A stretch of DNA of 64,000 nucleotides from Larimichthys crocea (Eukaryota; Chordata; Actinopteri; Sciaenidae): assembly GCF_000972845.2 (NCBI RefSeq), contig NC_040011.1, positions 29,876,806-29,940,805 on the forward strand. The letters are read 5' to 3'. The stretch's first letter is position 1; each line of letters starts with the position of its first letter. Below the pieces are notes generated by a model. It did no database searches. It was not told the origin of the DNA and saw only the letters and a list, made by a program, of their open reading frames with translations. A program made the position numbers and the translations under genes. Shown here piece after piece: positions 9,712 through 21,463 of this stretch.

Positions 9712-11441
9712 GTAAGCAGACTTTACACTCATTTAATTATTTCCCCAAACAGCCTCTCCCTGTCCTGCTCTGACAGCTTAATTAGACTGTCATTATTTCG
9801 CTGCAATTATCATTTTTTTCCCGTGTAAATCCAATTCTTATTATAAGCTGTGAAAATATTCAAAGTTGGATACGGAATATTTAAAAGCATGTTTTCTATT
9901 TTTGCTCAAATTATGGTTTAATTGCGCATAAAATGTGCACCTAAAACTAAAGAATGTAATTACAAACATACCTTTTATATAATTTTCTAATTATTTTTGT
10001 AAATAAATCTAAACTTTAATTATATATTTTTTTTTTACTCATGAACTTTTTAAAACATCCCAAATGAGCTGAAATGTGGTTTTAAACAGTGATGTAGTGC
10101 TGCTATACTTTTTTTAAGTGGCTCATCCAGCAAATAATAAACACTCTGTGTTATAAACAGTGACATGCAAGACTACTCTAACATATTTAACTCAGCCAAA
10201 AATGAGTCAGTAGTGTTTGCACTTTGTCACTTAACTTCTGCTGCTTGACTTCAGGGAGTAATGATCATTATCAAATCAACATCAGCAATAAATACTGACC
10301 CACACAGAGGTGAGGCAGCTACATGATTATGCATTTTGAATGGATGTGCCTGCATGGTGCTAAATCATTTTGGAGAATTTATGATCAGCAAATCCAAAAA
10401 AAAAAATGACATAAAAGACAAACTTTTATTTCTTTTAGAGATTGTTTTTTTTTTTTTTTTTTGATGGATCTGTGAGAGGAATGTGTGAGTAAGAGAGGGA
10501 GTAAAAGGACTGAAAGAAAAAGTGAGTGTATGAAACACAGAGAGAGAGAGAGGCTGTTATTCACAGTAAAAAATGACAGGGGTTTAGGGGGTCAGAGGCA
10601 GCTAAAGCCCCTGTCTAGTTAGCTGTCACCGATATGAGAAAGTACATGATTCACGTTAGTCAGGGTGTGAGACGACACACACACACACACATACACACTT
10701 TCCCCCCCTGGGATGACTGGTGCGGCTGCTGCTTCGTGTCTATGAAGGGAAGGACTAGGAGGTGAAAGAAAGAGGGAAAGGATGTGTGATGAAATGATGC
10801 GCTGAACAAAAAAAGATCACCAAGTTCCTCTCTTTCTTTCTCCGTCTCACTGTCCCTCTCCTCTTCATCCTGCCATCCTCCCTCGCTCACCTCGCCCCAC
10901 ATCATGTAAACCGTGTCGGCCGTCAGTAAATTTGTTGTAACTTTAGAGGGACAACAAATAACGAGAGCTGAGCGCAGTACATACTGCTCCTTCTCATACT
11001 CGGATTAATAGAAAGCTCAACCACTACTGTGTTTGACACACAGGTATACGCACACAACAACACATGTTCACACACAGAAACATGTTTTTTTTCCTCTTTT
11101 TAAATACACACACCCTTTTCTCTCTCTGTCTAACACACACATATACAAATACACACCAACACAGACACACAGATGAGGCCTGTTATTGCTGGGAGGCTTG
11201 AATTAGTGTCGGTGTGTTTCAGATAAAAGCGTTAGTGTGTGTTGGACCAGTGAGCTCAAACACACCGACCGGCCAACAGGAGGAAACAAAGGAAGAGTGA
11301 AAAGAGAGATAGAGAGCTGGGGATGTGAAAAAGAGAGGAAAGAGTGAACCTTTCACATCTTTTGATTCGCTCAGCGCCATCCTCGATTCTTCACGGTATA
11401 TATATGGATGTCAGGAGGATGTGTGGAGGGGTGGAAGGAGG

Positions 11442-11536
<95 letters not shown>

Positions 11537-14500
11537 GGGGGGTGAGAGGGAGTAAAGAGAGGTAGAGACAGATAAAAGTAAATAGAGGGAGAGGGAGGGA
11601 GGGAGAAGGAGAGAGGAACTGGCGGTAGAGGGGTTAATGCAGTGCAGATTCCCGATTGACAGAAGTTAGCAGCACCCAGAGGGAAAGAGAGAGGAGAGAG
11701 AAGGGGGGAATGATATAAAATGAGTCGGTCACGCTTTGAACAGTTACACATGCTGTTTACATTTTTCCCAAATTAACATGGCCCCTCGCTTCAGAAAACT
11801 CTCCCTCACCGGCTCCCTCTCTCTCTCTCTCTCTCTCTCTCCCCTCCACCAACTCCTTTTCCTCTCCCTCCTTCCTTTCAAATCCTCTCTTCCTCCTCCT
11901 CCCCTCTGTCTCTATCCTTTAAGACCCCAAACTATCTTTCCTCCCTCTCAGAACCAGATTCTGATCTATTACTGAAATAACAGTGGTAATACCACAATAT
12001 GAAAATACTCTACTGTTAAAAGTCCTGCCTTCAAAAGTTCACTTCTATCTCGGAACATCATCTAATTCCCTTAAAGCGTTTATTGTTGTGGTGGAGCTAA
12101 TCCTTTTTATACTTTTTGTATAATATTTGCAATTGAAATAACAATATGTCATGTATTTTAAATGCCCATTTTAGATTTATAAAATCTTAATCTGTAAAAT
12201 ATAGTTGTCAGATGAATGTATTGGAGTAATGAAATGTGATGGATTAGTGACATAAGTTGAAAACTAAACAGATAACTAGACTTAATTCGCCCGTGCACGG
12301 ATCGGCTCACCATAGACAACAAAGATACTCCGTCACAACAATAGTATCACTGACACACATAATCCAAGAGCACATTGCTGTAGCTCGGAGCCCGCCGTGC
12401 CACTAAATGAAAAGTCAATATTAATGTTAAAGCAATCAATAAAAGAAAAAAGCTGACGAGCTTTAGATGCATCTAAAATAGCACGTGTTAAACAGACATT
12501 ACATACAGCATTTACAAAACAATTAACAATCAGATGAGATATAAAACAAGACTTTTAAGGCTTCAACTAACAAATATTTCTATTGCAATTAATCTGCTGA
12601 TTATTTAAAGTAGTAAAGTAGTGAAAAATATCACAGCGATTCAAAAAATTCCTGAAGCCAAAGATCTTTAAATCACTTGTTTTGCTGACCAAAAGTCCAA
12701 AACTCAAATATATTCTTTGTAATGTCAAATAAGACAAAGAAGCAGCAGCAGATCTTCACATTCAGGAAGCAGAATCTTGAAAATATTTTCTATTTTCTGC
12801 CTGGAAAAATATCACAACAGTTTTTTACTGACTAATCGTTTCAGCTGCTGAACAGTAAGACTTGTCATAGCTCTATTTAAGCACATTTCTCAGTAACTTT
12901 CCACCACGGCTTTCTCAGTTTCTCTTGAAAGCTTTGTAATTCAGCAGCGTGTTCTTGTCTCATTTTTAGGTATTTCTAAAGAGCAAACAATGAGCGGAGT
13001 GGAAGAGTAGCCGGGTGAGGTTGGTTGGTTGGGGGCAGGGGGGGTGGTGGTGTGAAGAGGTAAATTAAAAACCGAAGGTCTGAAAAGATGAAGGAGGGAA
13101 AGAAAGATGTTAATGGAGGGAACGAGTGGAGCCAATTAGTGAAAGGAAGAGAGTGGAACGGTAATTAGGGAGGAAAAAAAAAAGGGAAGGAGACTTTAAA
13201 AAGGAAGTTTGATGTTTCAAGAAGATTTAAGGAGAGAGAGAGGGGGGGGACAGATGAAGCGACAAAGAAATTGAAACCAAACATGGCGATAAAGCGTGGA
13301 GCGACTGGAATCCACAGATTTAAAAAAAGACGTGGATAGATTGGCTTATAAGGTGAAGAGTGAGACAGACATCGGGGTAAGAAGGGGAACTAAACAGAGG
13401 ACGTTCAGTTTACAACTAACAAAAAATAGTTTCTGGGCATAAGCATAATTTTTATTGGATTTTTCTTTTTTTAATGTGTGTTTTCTTTCGCCTTTGTTTT
13501 TGGGGTCATTGATGTTGTTTGGCAACCCCAGTGTGTGTCCAGTGCCAAGAGGATCAATTTGAAATTCAGTATGAACAAACTCCAGAGGAAGTTAATCTCA
13601 TGGGAGAAGTGATGGGAAAAGTGTGTGTTTGTGCATGTGTGTGTGTGCACTTGAGTGCACAATGGTTTGTTTATATGCATTTATTCAGTATAACGTCTGT
13701 GCATACATGCATGTATGCTCCAGTGCACAATCTGGATTCATATGCGTGCACGTTTGTGTGTGTGTGTGTGCATGTGTGTTTGTGTGTGTTGAGTTAGTGC
13801 AGGAATGCACATTTGATTGAGCACAGATTGCACATAAATCTGGCTTTTAACAGTACACAGACACACAACACCGACCCTGACCCCAGACTGTCAAATCCCC
13901 CACCTCCACTCATCCTCGCTCACCTCACTGGCAGTCCAGCGCGTGTCTCTGTCCACTTCCACTTCGTGGCTCTCTCCCTCATATCACTCTGTTGTTCTCT
14001 GCATGTTTTTTTTTTTTTTTTTGCCCTGGGCATCCTGCACAGGTGTGTTTATGTTTAGGGTATGTGTTATGACAGAAATCAAAATTGCCACCAGGTACAG
14101 CACAGCGGAATAAATAAAAAAAAAATATGCAACATACAAACAGTTCCTCTGAGTTTGGCTCCGACGAGTCTTTCCTGTCAACAAAGCCACAATGAGCCTC
14201 CAGCTCTGTCTCTGACACGTTAGCAAGATGACAACAAATATGCCAGATGAGTCAGAGGATGGAAGCACATTTTGAAATGTGACAAATCTGAAAGTAATAT
14301 CTCATTTAGCAGCTGCAGTATGTGGTTTTTAGAGATAACGAATGACGATCTTAGCATGGAGAGTGTGGAGAATCGTTCTGGATTTTGGCAACATATTTAT
14401 TATGAAATATTAGAAACTTTACGCTTGTTTTCTAGCTTCTTTTTTTTTGTGGATATTCCAAAGTCTTTTTCATTGAATTTATTTGAGGTGTTGTGAGTGA

Positions 14501-17500
14501 AGAACTTTGGATGCTTTGCTGAAGAAGAAAACTCTGAATTTACACAAAGACGACACAATGACGGGATGAACAGAAAACCCAATGATATCCCTACAGTTAC
14601 ATAATTTAATTTGGCTAAATTAACTAATCAGTTTATCAAATAAAATCCCATAAAAAAAGCATAACTCATTTGAATATAAAATGGCTGAATTGATTCATTT
14701 AGTGTTAATACTGGATTTTTATTTAAATGTTTATGGAGGTTTTGCAGCCATTTTCTCGACCGTTTGATGACACTTCTGTACTTCTTTAAATCTGTGAGAA
14801 ATTCCTGATTTCTCTGACTTTTTACAAACACTGTAGGCGGCTGAACGGTCTTGTAGAATCTGAAGGTTAACGCCCTTCTAGCCATCCGTTTGCAGGCTCT
14901 TATATTCACTCACAACGTGACATTTAATATCAATCTCCCAGCATGAAACGTGGCTGGATTCATCAGTCACTTATGTCGCTGAAGCTGTCTAATATTGTCC
15001 TTTTGTGTAGCAGAGGAGTTCTGCACAGTGGCTAGATAACACTTAAGTGTGACGAGTGAGAAGCTGTCGCCTGCAGCGTGCTGATTTGGTTCTTAAAAAC
15101 ACACCACGGATGTCTTTTCCAAAATCACACTGCATGTTTTGATTAAATCTTGAATGATGTGCGCTCACCAAAAATATGCCATGACAATTATACTGCAGTC
15201 ATCCTAATCAAAGTTGCACTGGAAATGATAAACATCTAATTTGGACTGGGTTCATAACATCTTCTACATACTGATGTTTCCTCTCTGTTTAAGACCTCTT
15301 TCAAGTGGTTAGAGCGATGGAGGGCAACCTCTTTTGGCACCGGAGCTAGTTTTTCCTGGACCAGACTGGAGAGATTAACTTGCACATGGTTTTCCCACAA
15401 TACCAAATTCTGTTTAAGTGCTTGTTGAAAACCTCAAATGCTGGTGCATGTTGGGAAAGATGAAATACTAGTACAACACCCACAAACACTGGGTCACTGG
15501 TTTACCAAAACACTGTCTGGAGTGTAAAATGTCAAGTGTGCTACAAGGCTGTGTTTGCCCTTGAACACATCCCTGCGCCCCTGAATTCAACTTTGAACCC
15601 CGAACCCTGAACCTGTGCTGATGTTTAATTTTGACCTATTTGGAGCTCAGAAGTTTTGGCGCCTCATCCTCATGTTTTGCTCTGTATTGCAGATGGCAGC
15701 CAGACTTCAGATTTGCCAGATCTGACTTTACATCAGCTAACAAACTGTAGATAACAGTGTGATCTGTTGTGAATAATGGAGCTCCCCTGTGTGTGTGTGC
15801 ATGTGTATAACCCTAATAGGTATGTGTGCCAAAATATGTAGACACACACACACACACACGCACACATACGCACACACATAAGAGCACAGAGGCAGGTCAT
15901 GGTCGGCCGTTGTAGGGAACCCCTGTGTTGCTGTAATGCAATCCACCCATGGAGAATGTTCTGGTTTCAACCCTGCCCTGCGGCGTGTGCTTCCACTGCC
16001 AGGTACACAGCCCCAAGCCTGAAGGGCTCCCCTTGAAGTCGGGCTATATGCCGACTACAGTGCATTTACTCAGTTTAATATTATATAACAACAACATGGC
16101 TCTGGGTTTGAGTTATCTCAGTTTACTCATACAAAAGAGCGGTTGTTTTAAGCCACAGCGCAGGATGCTTTTAGACATGTCAGCGCTCAATCAAAACAAC
16201 AAGAGACTTTCACGTCTGGCAATCATCTCCGAGCATGTGGCTGCAGACAAAAGGAAACAGTTTGGAACAGTTTGGGTTGATTTTTGCCAAGGAGAATTTT
16301 CTTTCTCTGTCCCAGGCTCCTTTTTTTCTGGTACCTGTTTATTCCTTCTGAATGCGACCCTTTTTGCACACTGTGTGTCCTTTTCCTTCGGGGCTGTTTA
16401 CTCTAAGAGTCAATGATGTAGTGTTGATTTCAGAGGGGTTTGATGCTAATGGAGGATGCTTGGTGGGAGGAACCGGTGATTTGATGAGCTCCAAATGTTC
16501 AAGCGTCACTGAAAGATGCTTATTGCTTGTGACAGGTGATGAGGCTTTTGCGGTTGAGGAGTTCGAAGAAGGTTTGGCTGACGGGGGCCTGTCCTAGTCG
16601 ACTGATTTCAAGGTGTGTGTGGGAGCATGTGGGAGTTGGCCCAACCACAGTGTTTTAGAAAATTGTCTGAGCACGCTTTGATGTAGCCGACAACTTGTGG
16701 TGAACAGGTAGTTATCAGCTATGAGGGAAGCTGTTTTTTTGGGGGGGCAGGTTTTTTTGGTCGGGGTGTTGTTTTATCCATGTCACTTTGATGATGAGCA
16801 ACATTTCTAATCCTGTTTTAATTTGAAACTGCCAGTTTCCCCAATCTGTCATTCAATCTATCATTAAACCTCAAGTCATTTGATGAATGCAAATTTTTCA
16901 ACGAGCTTGAGCTTGTTTGCCGTGTTGTGGAAGCAGAATACTTTAAAAATATATGTCATCAGTCGCTTGTTGTTAGTATGTCATCATTGCAATTTGTAAC
17001 ATAATCAAATAGATTAATTTTGAATGTCAACGTATTCTGATGATTTGTTTTCATCGGATTATTTTACATGTTTTTGGCAAAGGCACCGGAGACAAAAAAA
17101 CTAAAGATAGCACAGATTTTCTTTTCATTTCTCGACTGAAATTTCTACCTTTTAGACCAATTCTGACACATTGTTGTTAGAATGAGCGCAGCAGACAATA
17201 CAACAACCTTAAGTTTCTACCAAACCCTCTTTGGGAGTGCATACCGATACATCAAATCTAAGTGGTTGAGTCAGAGGGAAAAAAAGGTGTTGACCGTTTT
17301 ACGTCAGAACTTGTTTTCTCAGAACCACTGCAAACATGTTGAAGGTAAATGTTTTGCAAGTGTTGAAGCCACTTAAAACCTCTTTCTCATCCTGTGGGGG
17401 CCGCCGTGATGGATAGATGAAAGAAAAAGAAGGGGAAAAAAAGGGTAATAAAGAGAGAGTAGGAGAGCTAATCGGGGTTAATTGGCTGCTGTTATTTTGA

Positions 17501-18052
17501 CCCGAGGCAGAAAAGAGATAAGAACGTCGAGGAGATGAAAAAACAGCGGGGAGGAGAAAAGTATGATGAGAACGAGTGCAGTGTGAGTAGAGGAGAAGGG
17601 ATTTAAATTGTTGAAGAGAGGCCTCCGAGGTGAGTCAGAGAAAGACAGAGTGAGTGAAAGCTGACAGGGTCACACACATTGTGCAACACATAATTCACAC
17701 CTGTTGAACGGCAGCATGTTTTGCCCATAATTACAAGCATGAATCACTGCCTACCGTACGAGTGTCAGGAGGATGAGAGAGAGAGAGAGAGAGAGTGCAG
17801 AGGGGATTGGAAAAGGGATGACAGAGAGCAGAGACGACGAAAGAAATGTGTGTCGCGCTCGAGCGAAATGGCCGAGGAAGTGTTGAGAGAGAGTGTGAAA
17901 AGAAAGCGTCCGGAGGCAACAAGCATGGGACGAAGAGAAGCGGACGTACATAAAGTTCCTTAATGCTGAAAACCACCTTTCAGCTCCAATTTTCTCTGTT
18001 TGAAACCAGAAACAGGGGCACTAAAAGGTTTTCAGTGTTATAACCCCCCTTC

Positions 18053-18086
<34 letters not shown>

Positions 18087-20581
18087 TAACCCGCACACAC
18101 ACACACACACACACACACACTACAAAATCATTGTATACACTCACAGCAATGTGAATTTAATCCATATATATAATTACAGCTACAAACATTCTCACAAACA
18201 CTCACACAGTAACGTGAAACACCCACACAAACACTCCTAAACCTAAACAAGAAGTCCACAGCAAACATACAACTGATACAAACACATTAATGTTTGTGAT
18301 TGTAAAGAAAGCCACATGTCTTTGTTTTTAGGTTATCAGTCAGGAATGAACATGTGTGTGTGAGTGTGTGTGTGTGTGTGGCTGGTGCATTGAACATAGG
18401 AGCCATTTGTCTGACTGTCTGAAGCCATTAAGAGAGGTTTTATTTGAAGCCAGAGTAAACCTCCGACAGCCAGAAACTTTCTAAAATTAGATTGGAAACG
18501 GAAAAAGCTTTATTGGCAGTGTCAGATGACTCTGACCTGGCAATATGTAAACAGACGAGGCCATCGCCATAGAGACAAAGAAATAAACCAGAATATTGTA
18601 AAAAGAAATTCCTACAAACAGTGTGACGGCGCAGTGACTGGAAACTATTGCTGGAGGTGATTTTTTTTTTTTTTTTTTCCGTCGACTTCTCAAATTGTCA
18701 AATTTATTAGAAACCGTGCGTCCAAGTTAAATAATCACAAAATGTCTGAGAAAATAATGGCAGAGATAAATTTCCCCCTCACTGTTATGATTACAAATAC
18801 CTCTGCAGAGTGTGTTAATTATCACAAGGACACCCGTGATGTGAGCGTCGTTAAATAAACATCTCACACACCGTCTTGTCTGACTTTTGATCTGTCTTCT
18901 ATTTTTTAATTTCTCCGCAGTTCATCAACACCAGCTCGTCTTGCTATTGGCTGCTGCCATGGCGACGGCCCTGGACACTTCACACAACCTGGCCAGCGAG
19001 AGGAGTTCGATAGAAAGCACATATGAGCTGACCAAATACCTGGAGTATCAGCTCAAGGAAATCAAAGACATATATGTGAGTATTAAAATTCAACAAGGAA
19101 CCAAAGCCTTGTCCTCTTCTATGCAAATGTTTTTGATTGCACCAGTTTTGCATAAATTTAAATGTATATACTGTGTACTAAATTTTATGAAGAAAATAAG
19201 AAACACTGCTTAAAATGATTATAATTAATATTTTATAATCAGAATATATCATTGTTCCTTTCTCCTCCAGCTGACCTACCTAGGCCCTCCATTCAATGAG
19301 AAAGACTTCTCCCCTCCACGGCCCAACAGTACAGCTCTGTCCCTGCCCATCGCCGCAACCCGCCTGGACTTGTGGCACGGCCTGGAGAACCAAGCTCGGC
19401 TCGCCCAGAACCAGAAGGCCTACTCAGTCCTATTGGCAGCCGTCAGGGAGTTAGCCCGCTCCACCCTCTGCCCTTCCCTCAAGACCTCCCTGCTGCACTT
19501 TTGCACAGGCCTGGATGGGCTGCTGGGCTCCATATCTGCACTGATGACCACCCTCGGGTACGGACTTCCTCCTCCATCATCTGCAGACATGGCGAGTATC
19601 ACTGGAGAGCTGCAATACCCTCAGAGGGGGGCAGGGGGTGATAGACCAGCTCCACTGATGAGCCAGAGCCTTTACAGGCCCAGAGCTGGGACGAGGACAG
19701 AGTCTGGTCAGCGCAACAACCAAAGGAGAAGCGGCATGAGGGTGGTCAGAGGAGAGAGGGAGGACGGCGTGGCCGTAGACCTGGTAGAAAGAAGGAGAGG
19801 GAAAGAGGGGAGGAGGGCAGAGGCAGCTGGAGGAAGGAGTGGCGGGTCGAGGGAGAAGGGAAGGGGAGAAAGAGGGAGGAGAGGGAGGAGGGAAGAGCCC
19901 GAGAGCAGCAAATGGACTGCCAGCGAAGACGAGAGAGTAGGTGAGGAGGAAGAGGAGGAGCTGGAGCGAGAGGCGCAGACATGGGGAGGGAGGAGAAGGT
20001 TGTTGAGTATTAACGATGATGGAGAGGAGATGGAGAGGCTGCCTGAACCAAGAGTGGAAGTGTCGTACCCGGGCACAGATGGCTCCAACAACCAGTACAG
20101 CTACAACCTGAACTCACACCAAGCAGACACACTCAGAAAAGAAGACGGGTTCATTATCGAGGGGAGCAGAGGGTTAATGCTGAAGGAGGAGAAGCAAGCA
20201 GACATGGAGGTTTCCTCCTCTTTCCACCATCAACGTCGGCCTCCTCGCTCCCTCCTGTCCCCTACTCTCCAACCTCCTCTGTCCACCCTCTCCCTTCTTT
20301 ACCAGTTCGGAGCAGGCGAGGAGCACACCCTCCTCTCCCAGCCTGTCCCTCTATCTTTACAAAGGGGCACCTCTCTCCTTTCACCTCCTCTGACTCCACT
20401 CCTGGCCTCCTCCTCCTCCTCACCCTCCTCCTCCTCCTCGTCTTCGCTGCTGTCGGTGCGGCCGACAATGAACGACTTCGCCAGGAAGGTGGAGGGATTT
20501 TGGATATTGCGAGAGCTGCAGAGTTGGCTGTGGCGATCGGCGAAAGACTTTAACCGCCTCAAAAAGAGACTCAGAGGCTGA
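9693..20581 (+). CDS. clcf1: Cardiotrophin-like cytokine factor 1, with large insertion
   Basis: CLCF1 is a secreted IL-6-family four-helix cytokine that acts with CRLF1 through the CNTF receptor (CNTFR/LIFR/gp130). Exons 9693-9711, 18921-19075 and 19271-20581 join in frame to 494 codons plus stop. The exon plan (tiny first exon, phase 1, then phase 0) matches human CLCF1. MKRCCGVHQHQLVLLLAAAM looks like a signal peptide. Conserved blocks are YELTKYLEYQLKEIKDIYLT (helix A), YLGPPFNEKDFSPPR, a helix B/C block from about residue 92 to 155 including LLHFCTGLDGLLGSI, and the C-terminal GFWILRELQSWLWRSAKDFN. A sequon lies at PNST. The human protein is 225 residues; here about 297 residues of Arg/Glu/Gly- and Ser/Pro-rich sequence (about 161-457) sit between the last two blocks. 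That segment could be translated or be an intron I have not resolved. Confidence 0.92.
11443..11535 (+). repeat. (TG)n microsatellite, 93 bp
   Basis: An uninterrupted TG dinucleotide array in clcf1 intron 1, the longest pure dinucleotide array in the window. Open frames on both strands here are artefacts of the repeat. Confidence 0.98.
18060..18120 (+). repeat. Two adjacent (CA)n tracts
   Basis: CA arrays at about 18060-18086 and 18094-18120, separated by CTTAACCC. They lie 0.8 kb upstream of clcf1 coding exon 2. Confidence 0.95.
18921..19075 (+). CDS. clcf1: clcf1 coding exon 2
   Basis: The acceptor TTCTCCGCAG joins in phase 1 to give VHQHQLVLLLAAAMATAL, completing the signal peptide. The exon then encodes TYELTKYLEYQLKEIKDIY, matching the human CLCF1 stretch around TYDLTRYLEHQL. 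The donor is GTGAGT at 19076, phase 0. Confidence 0.93.
19271..20581 (+). CDS. clcf1: clcf1 coding exon 3 with low-complexity insertion
   Basis: The acceptor TCTCCTCCAG opens LTYLGPPFNEKDFSPP in phase 0, and the TGA stop is at 20579-20581. Conserved cytokine sequence occupies 19271-19576 and 20468-20578. Between them an open, low-complexity segment (about 19577-20467) is first purine-rich (Arg, Glu, Gly) and then pyrimidine-rich (Pro, Ser, Leu). Candidate cryptic splice words occur (GTACGG at 19559; CCCAG at about 20341), so an alternative intron cannot be excluded. Confidence 0.9.
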   Translation: MTYLGPPFNEKDFSPPRPNSTALSLPIAATRLDLWHGLENQARLAQNQKAYSVLLAAVRELARSTLCPSLKTSLLHFCTGLDGLLGSISALMTTLGYGLPPPSSADMASITGELQYPQRGAGGDRPAPLMSQSLYRPRAGTRTESGQRNNQRRSGMRVVRGEREDGVAVDLVERRRGKEGRRAEAAGGRSGGSREKGRGERGRRGRREEPESSKWTASEDERVGEEEEEELEREAQTWGGRRRLLSINDDGEEMERLPEPRVEVSYPGTDGSNNQYSYNLNSHQADTLRKEDGFIIEGSRGLMLKEEKQADMEVSSSFHHQRRPPRSLLSPTLQPPLSTLSLLYQFGAGEEHTLLSQPVPLSLQRGTSLLSPPLTPLLASSSSSPSSSSSSSLLSVRPTMNDFARKVEGFWILRELQSWLWRSAKDFNRLKKRLRG

Positions 20582-20894
20582 GGCAGCACACACACGAGTG
20601 CAGTATATCGGAAATCTATTATTTGCACAAAGTGGAGACGAACTGATACAAACTATTCATGCTTAATACATTCATTCATATCGTACTGGAAGAAGTGAAT
20701 GAAGGACTATTTGGCAGGTCAACCAAAGTGCTAATGGAATATAACACACACACAAAGCCAACACATTACCAGCACTGTCTACACCCGCCTAACGCACATA
20801 GCAACTCATTCACTGAGACTTTGCTGAGTAACCAGACTTCACGGCTCATAGATCCACAGAAATACCACTGTAGGTGGTTAGACACACACAGACA

Positions 20895-20898
<4 letters not shown>

Positions 20899-20926
<28 letters not shown>
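20899..20926 (+). repeat. (CA)n tract in clcf1 3' UTR
   Basis: A pure CA array of about 28 bp, 320 nt after the clcf1 stop codon. Confidence 0.95.
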
Positions 20927-20929
<3 letters not shown>

Positions 20930-21463
20930 GGGGTTAGACTGAGTGACAGGCAGAGAGACAGACAGTGCAACCATTGAGAGACAAAGCTGATTCAATGACC
21001 CCAGATCTGTGAATCAGCAAACATTCATTTTCTCTAAAGGAAGAAGGACATTTTCTGAATGGGTAGAAGACAAAAGGAGAGGGGGGGAAATGGCCAGAGG
21101 GATGAAGAGGAGGAGAGGAAGGAGGCAGAAAGGAGAGGAAGACGGGAGGGGGCGTGAGTCAGGGGATGAGCACTGGAAATAACGGGCAGGGGGGGTATTG
21201 CTGAGTAATCAGAAGTCTGTGGCTCAGTTACAGTAACTCTACAACAGCGCTACACATACCGTCCAGACAGAGAGGTGGTCACACACACACACACACACTT
21301 ATTGTGGTGTTGGGTGCCTTAACATACCATTCACTTCTATGCTGCTTTTGATTCAGTGCTCATTCATTGGTGCCAGTTTTTAAACGATTACACTCCGTAG
21401 CGAGAAATATTTAACACATCATCTTATTTAGATTAGATTCCCTGAAAAACAACAGCTGTGTGT

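Larger units (their letters stand above)
9712..18920 (+). other. clcf1 intron 1
   Basis: A 9.2-kb intron. It contains a 93-bp (TG)n tract at 11443-11535, CT and GA tracts (about 11819-11841; 17777-17795), several purine-rich blocks (about 11555-11710, 13090-13270, 17410-17660), GT-rich stretches near 13620-13790 and 18356-18380, and CA tracts at 18060-18086 and 18094-18120. No open frame in it resembles a known protein; the longest, 155 codons at 15949-16416, has no recognisable motif. Confidence 0.8.

Noticed and set aside
11371..11751. Open frames of up to 126 codons on both strands over the TG array
   Set aside because: The frames consist of poly(Cys-Val) or poly(Thr-His) read from a dinucleotide repeat; no non-repeat domain is present.
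15949..16416. 155-codon frame in clcf1 intron 1
   Set aside because: No recognisable domain, no splice consensus at its ends and no neighbouring exon on the same strand; consistent with chance.
19708..20091. 127-codon antisense frame inside clcf1 exon 3
   Set aside because: It mirrors the purine-rich insertion as Ser/Pro/Leu low complexity and has no splice or promoter context; it is a shadow of the sense frame.
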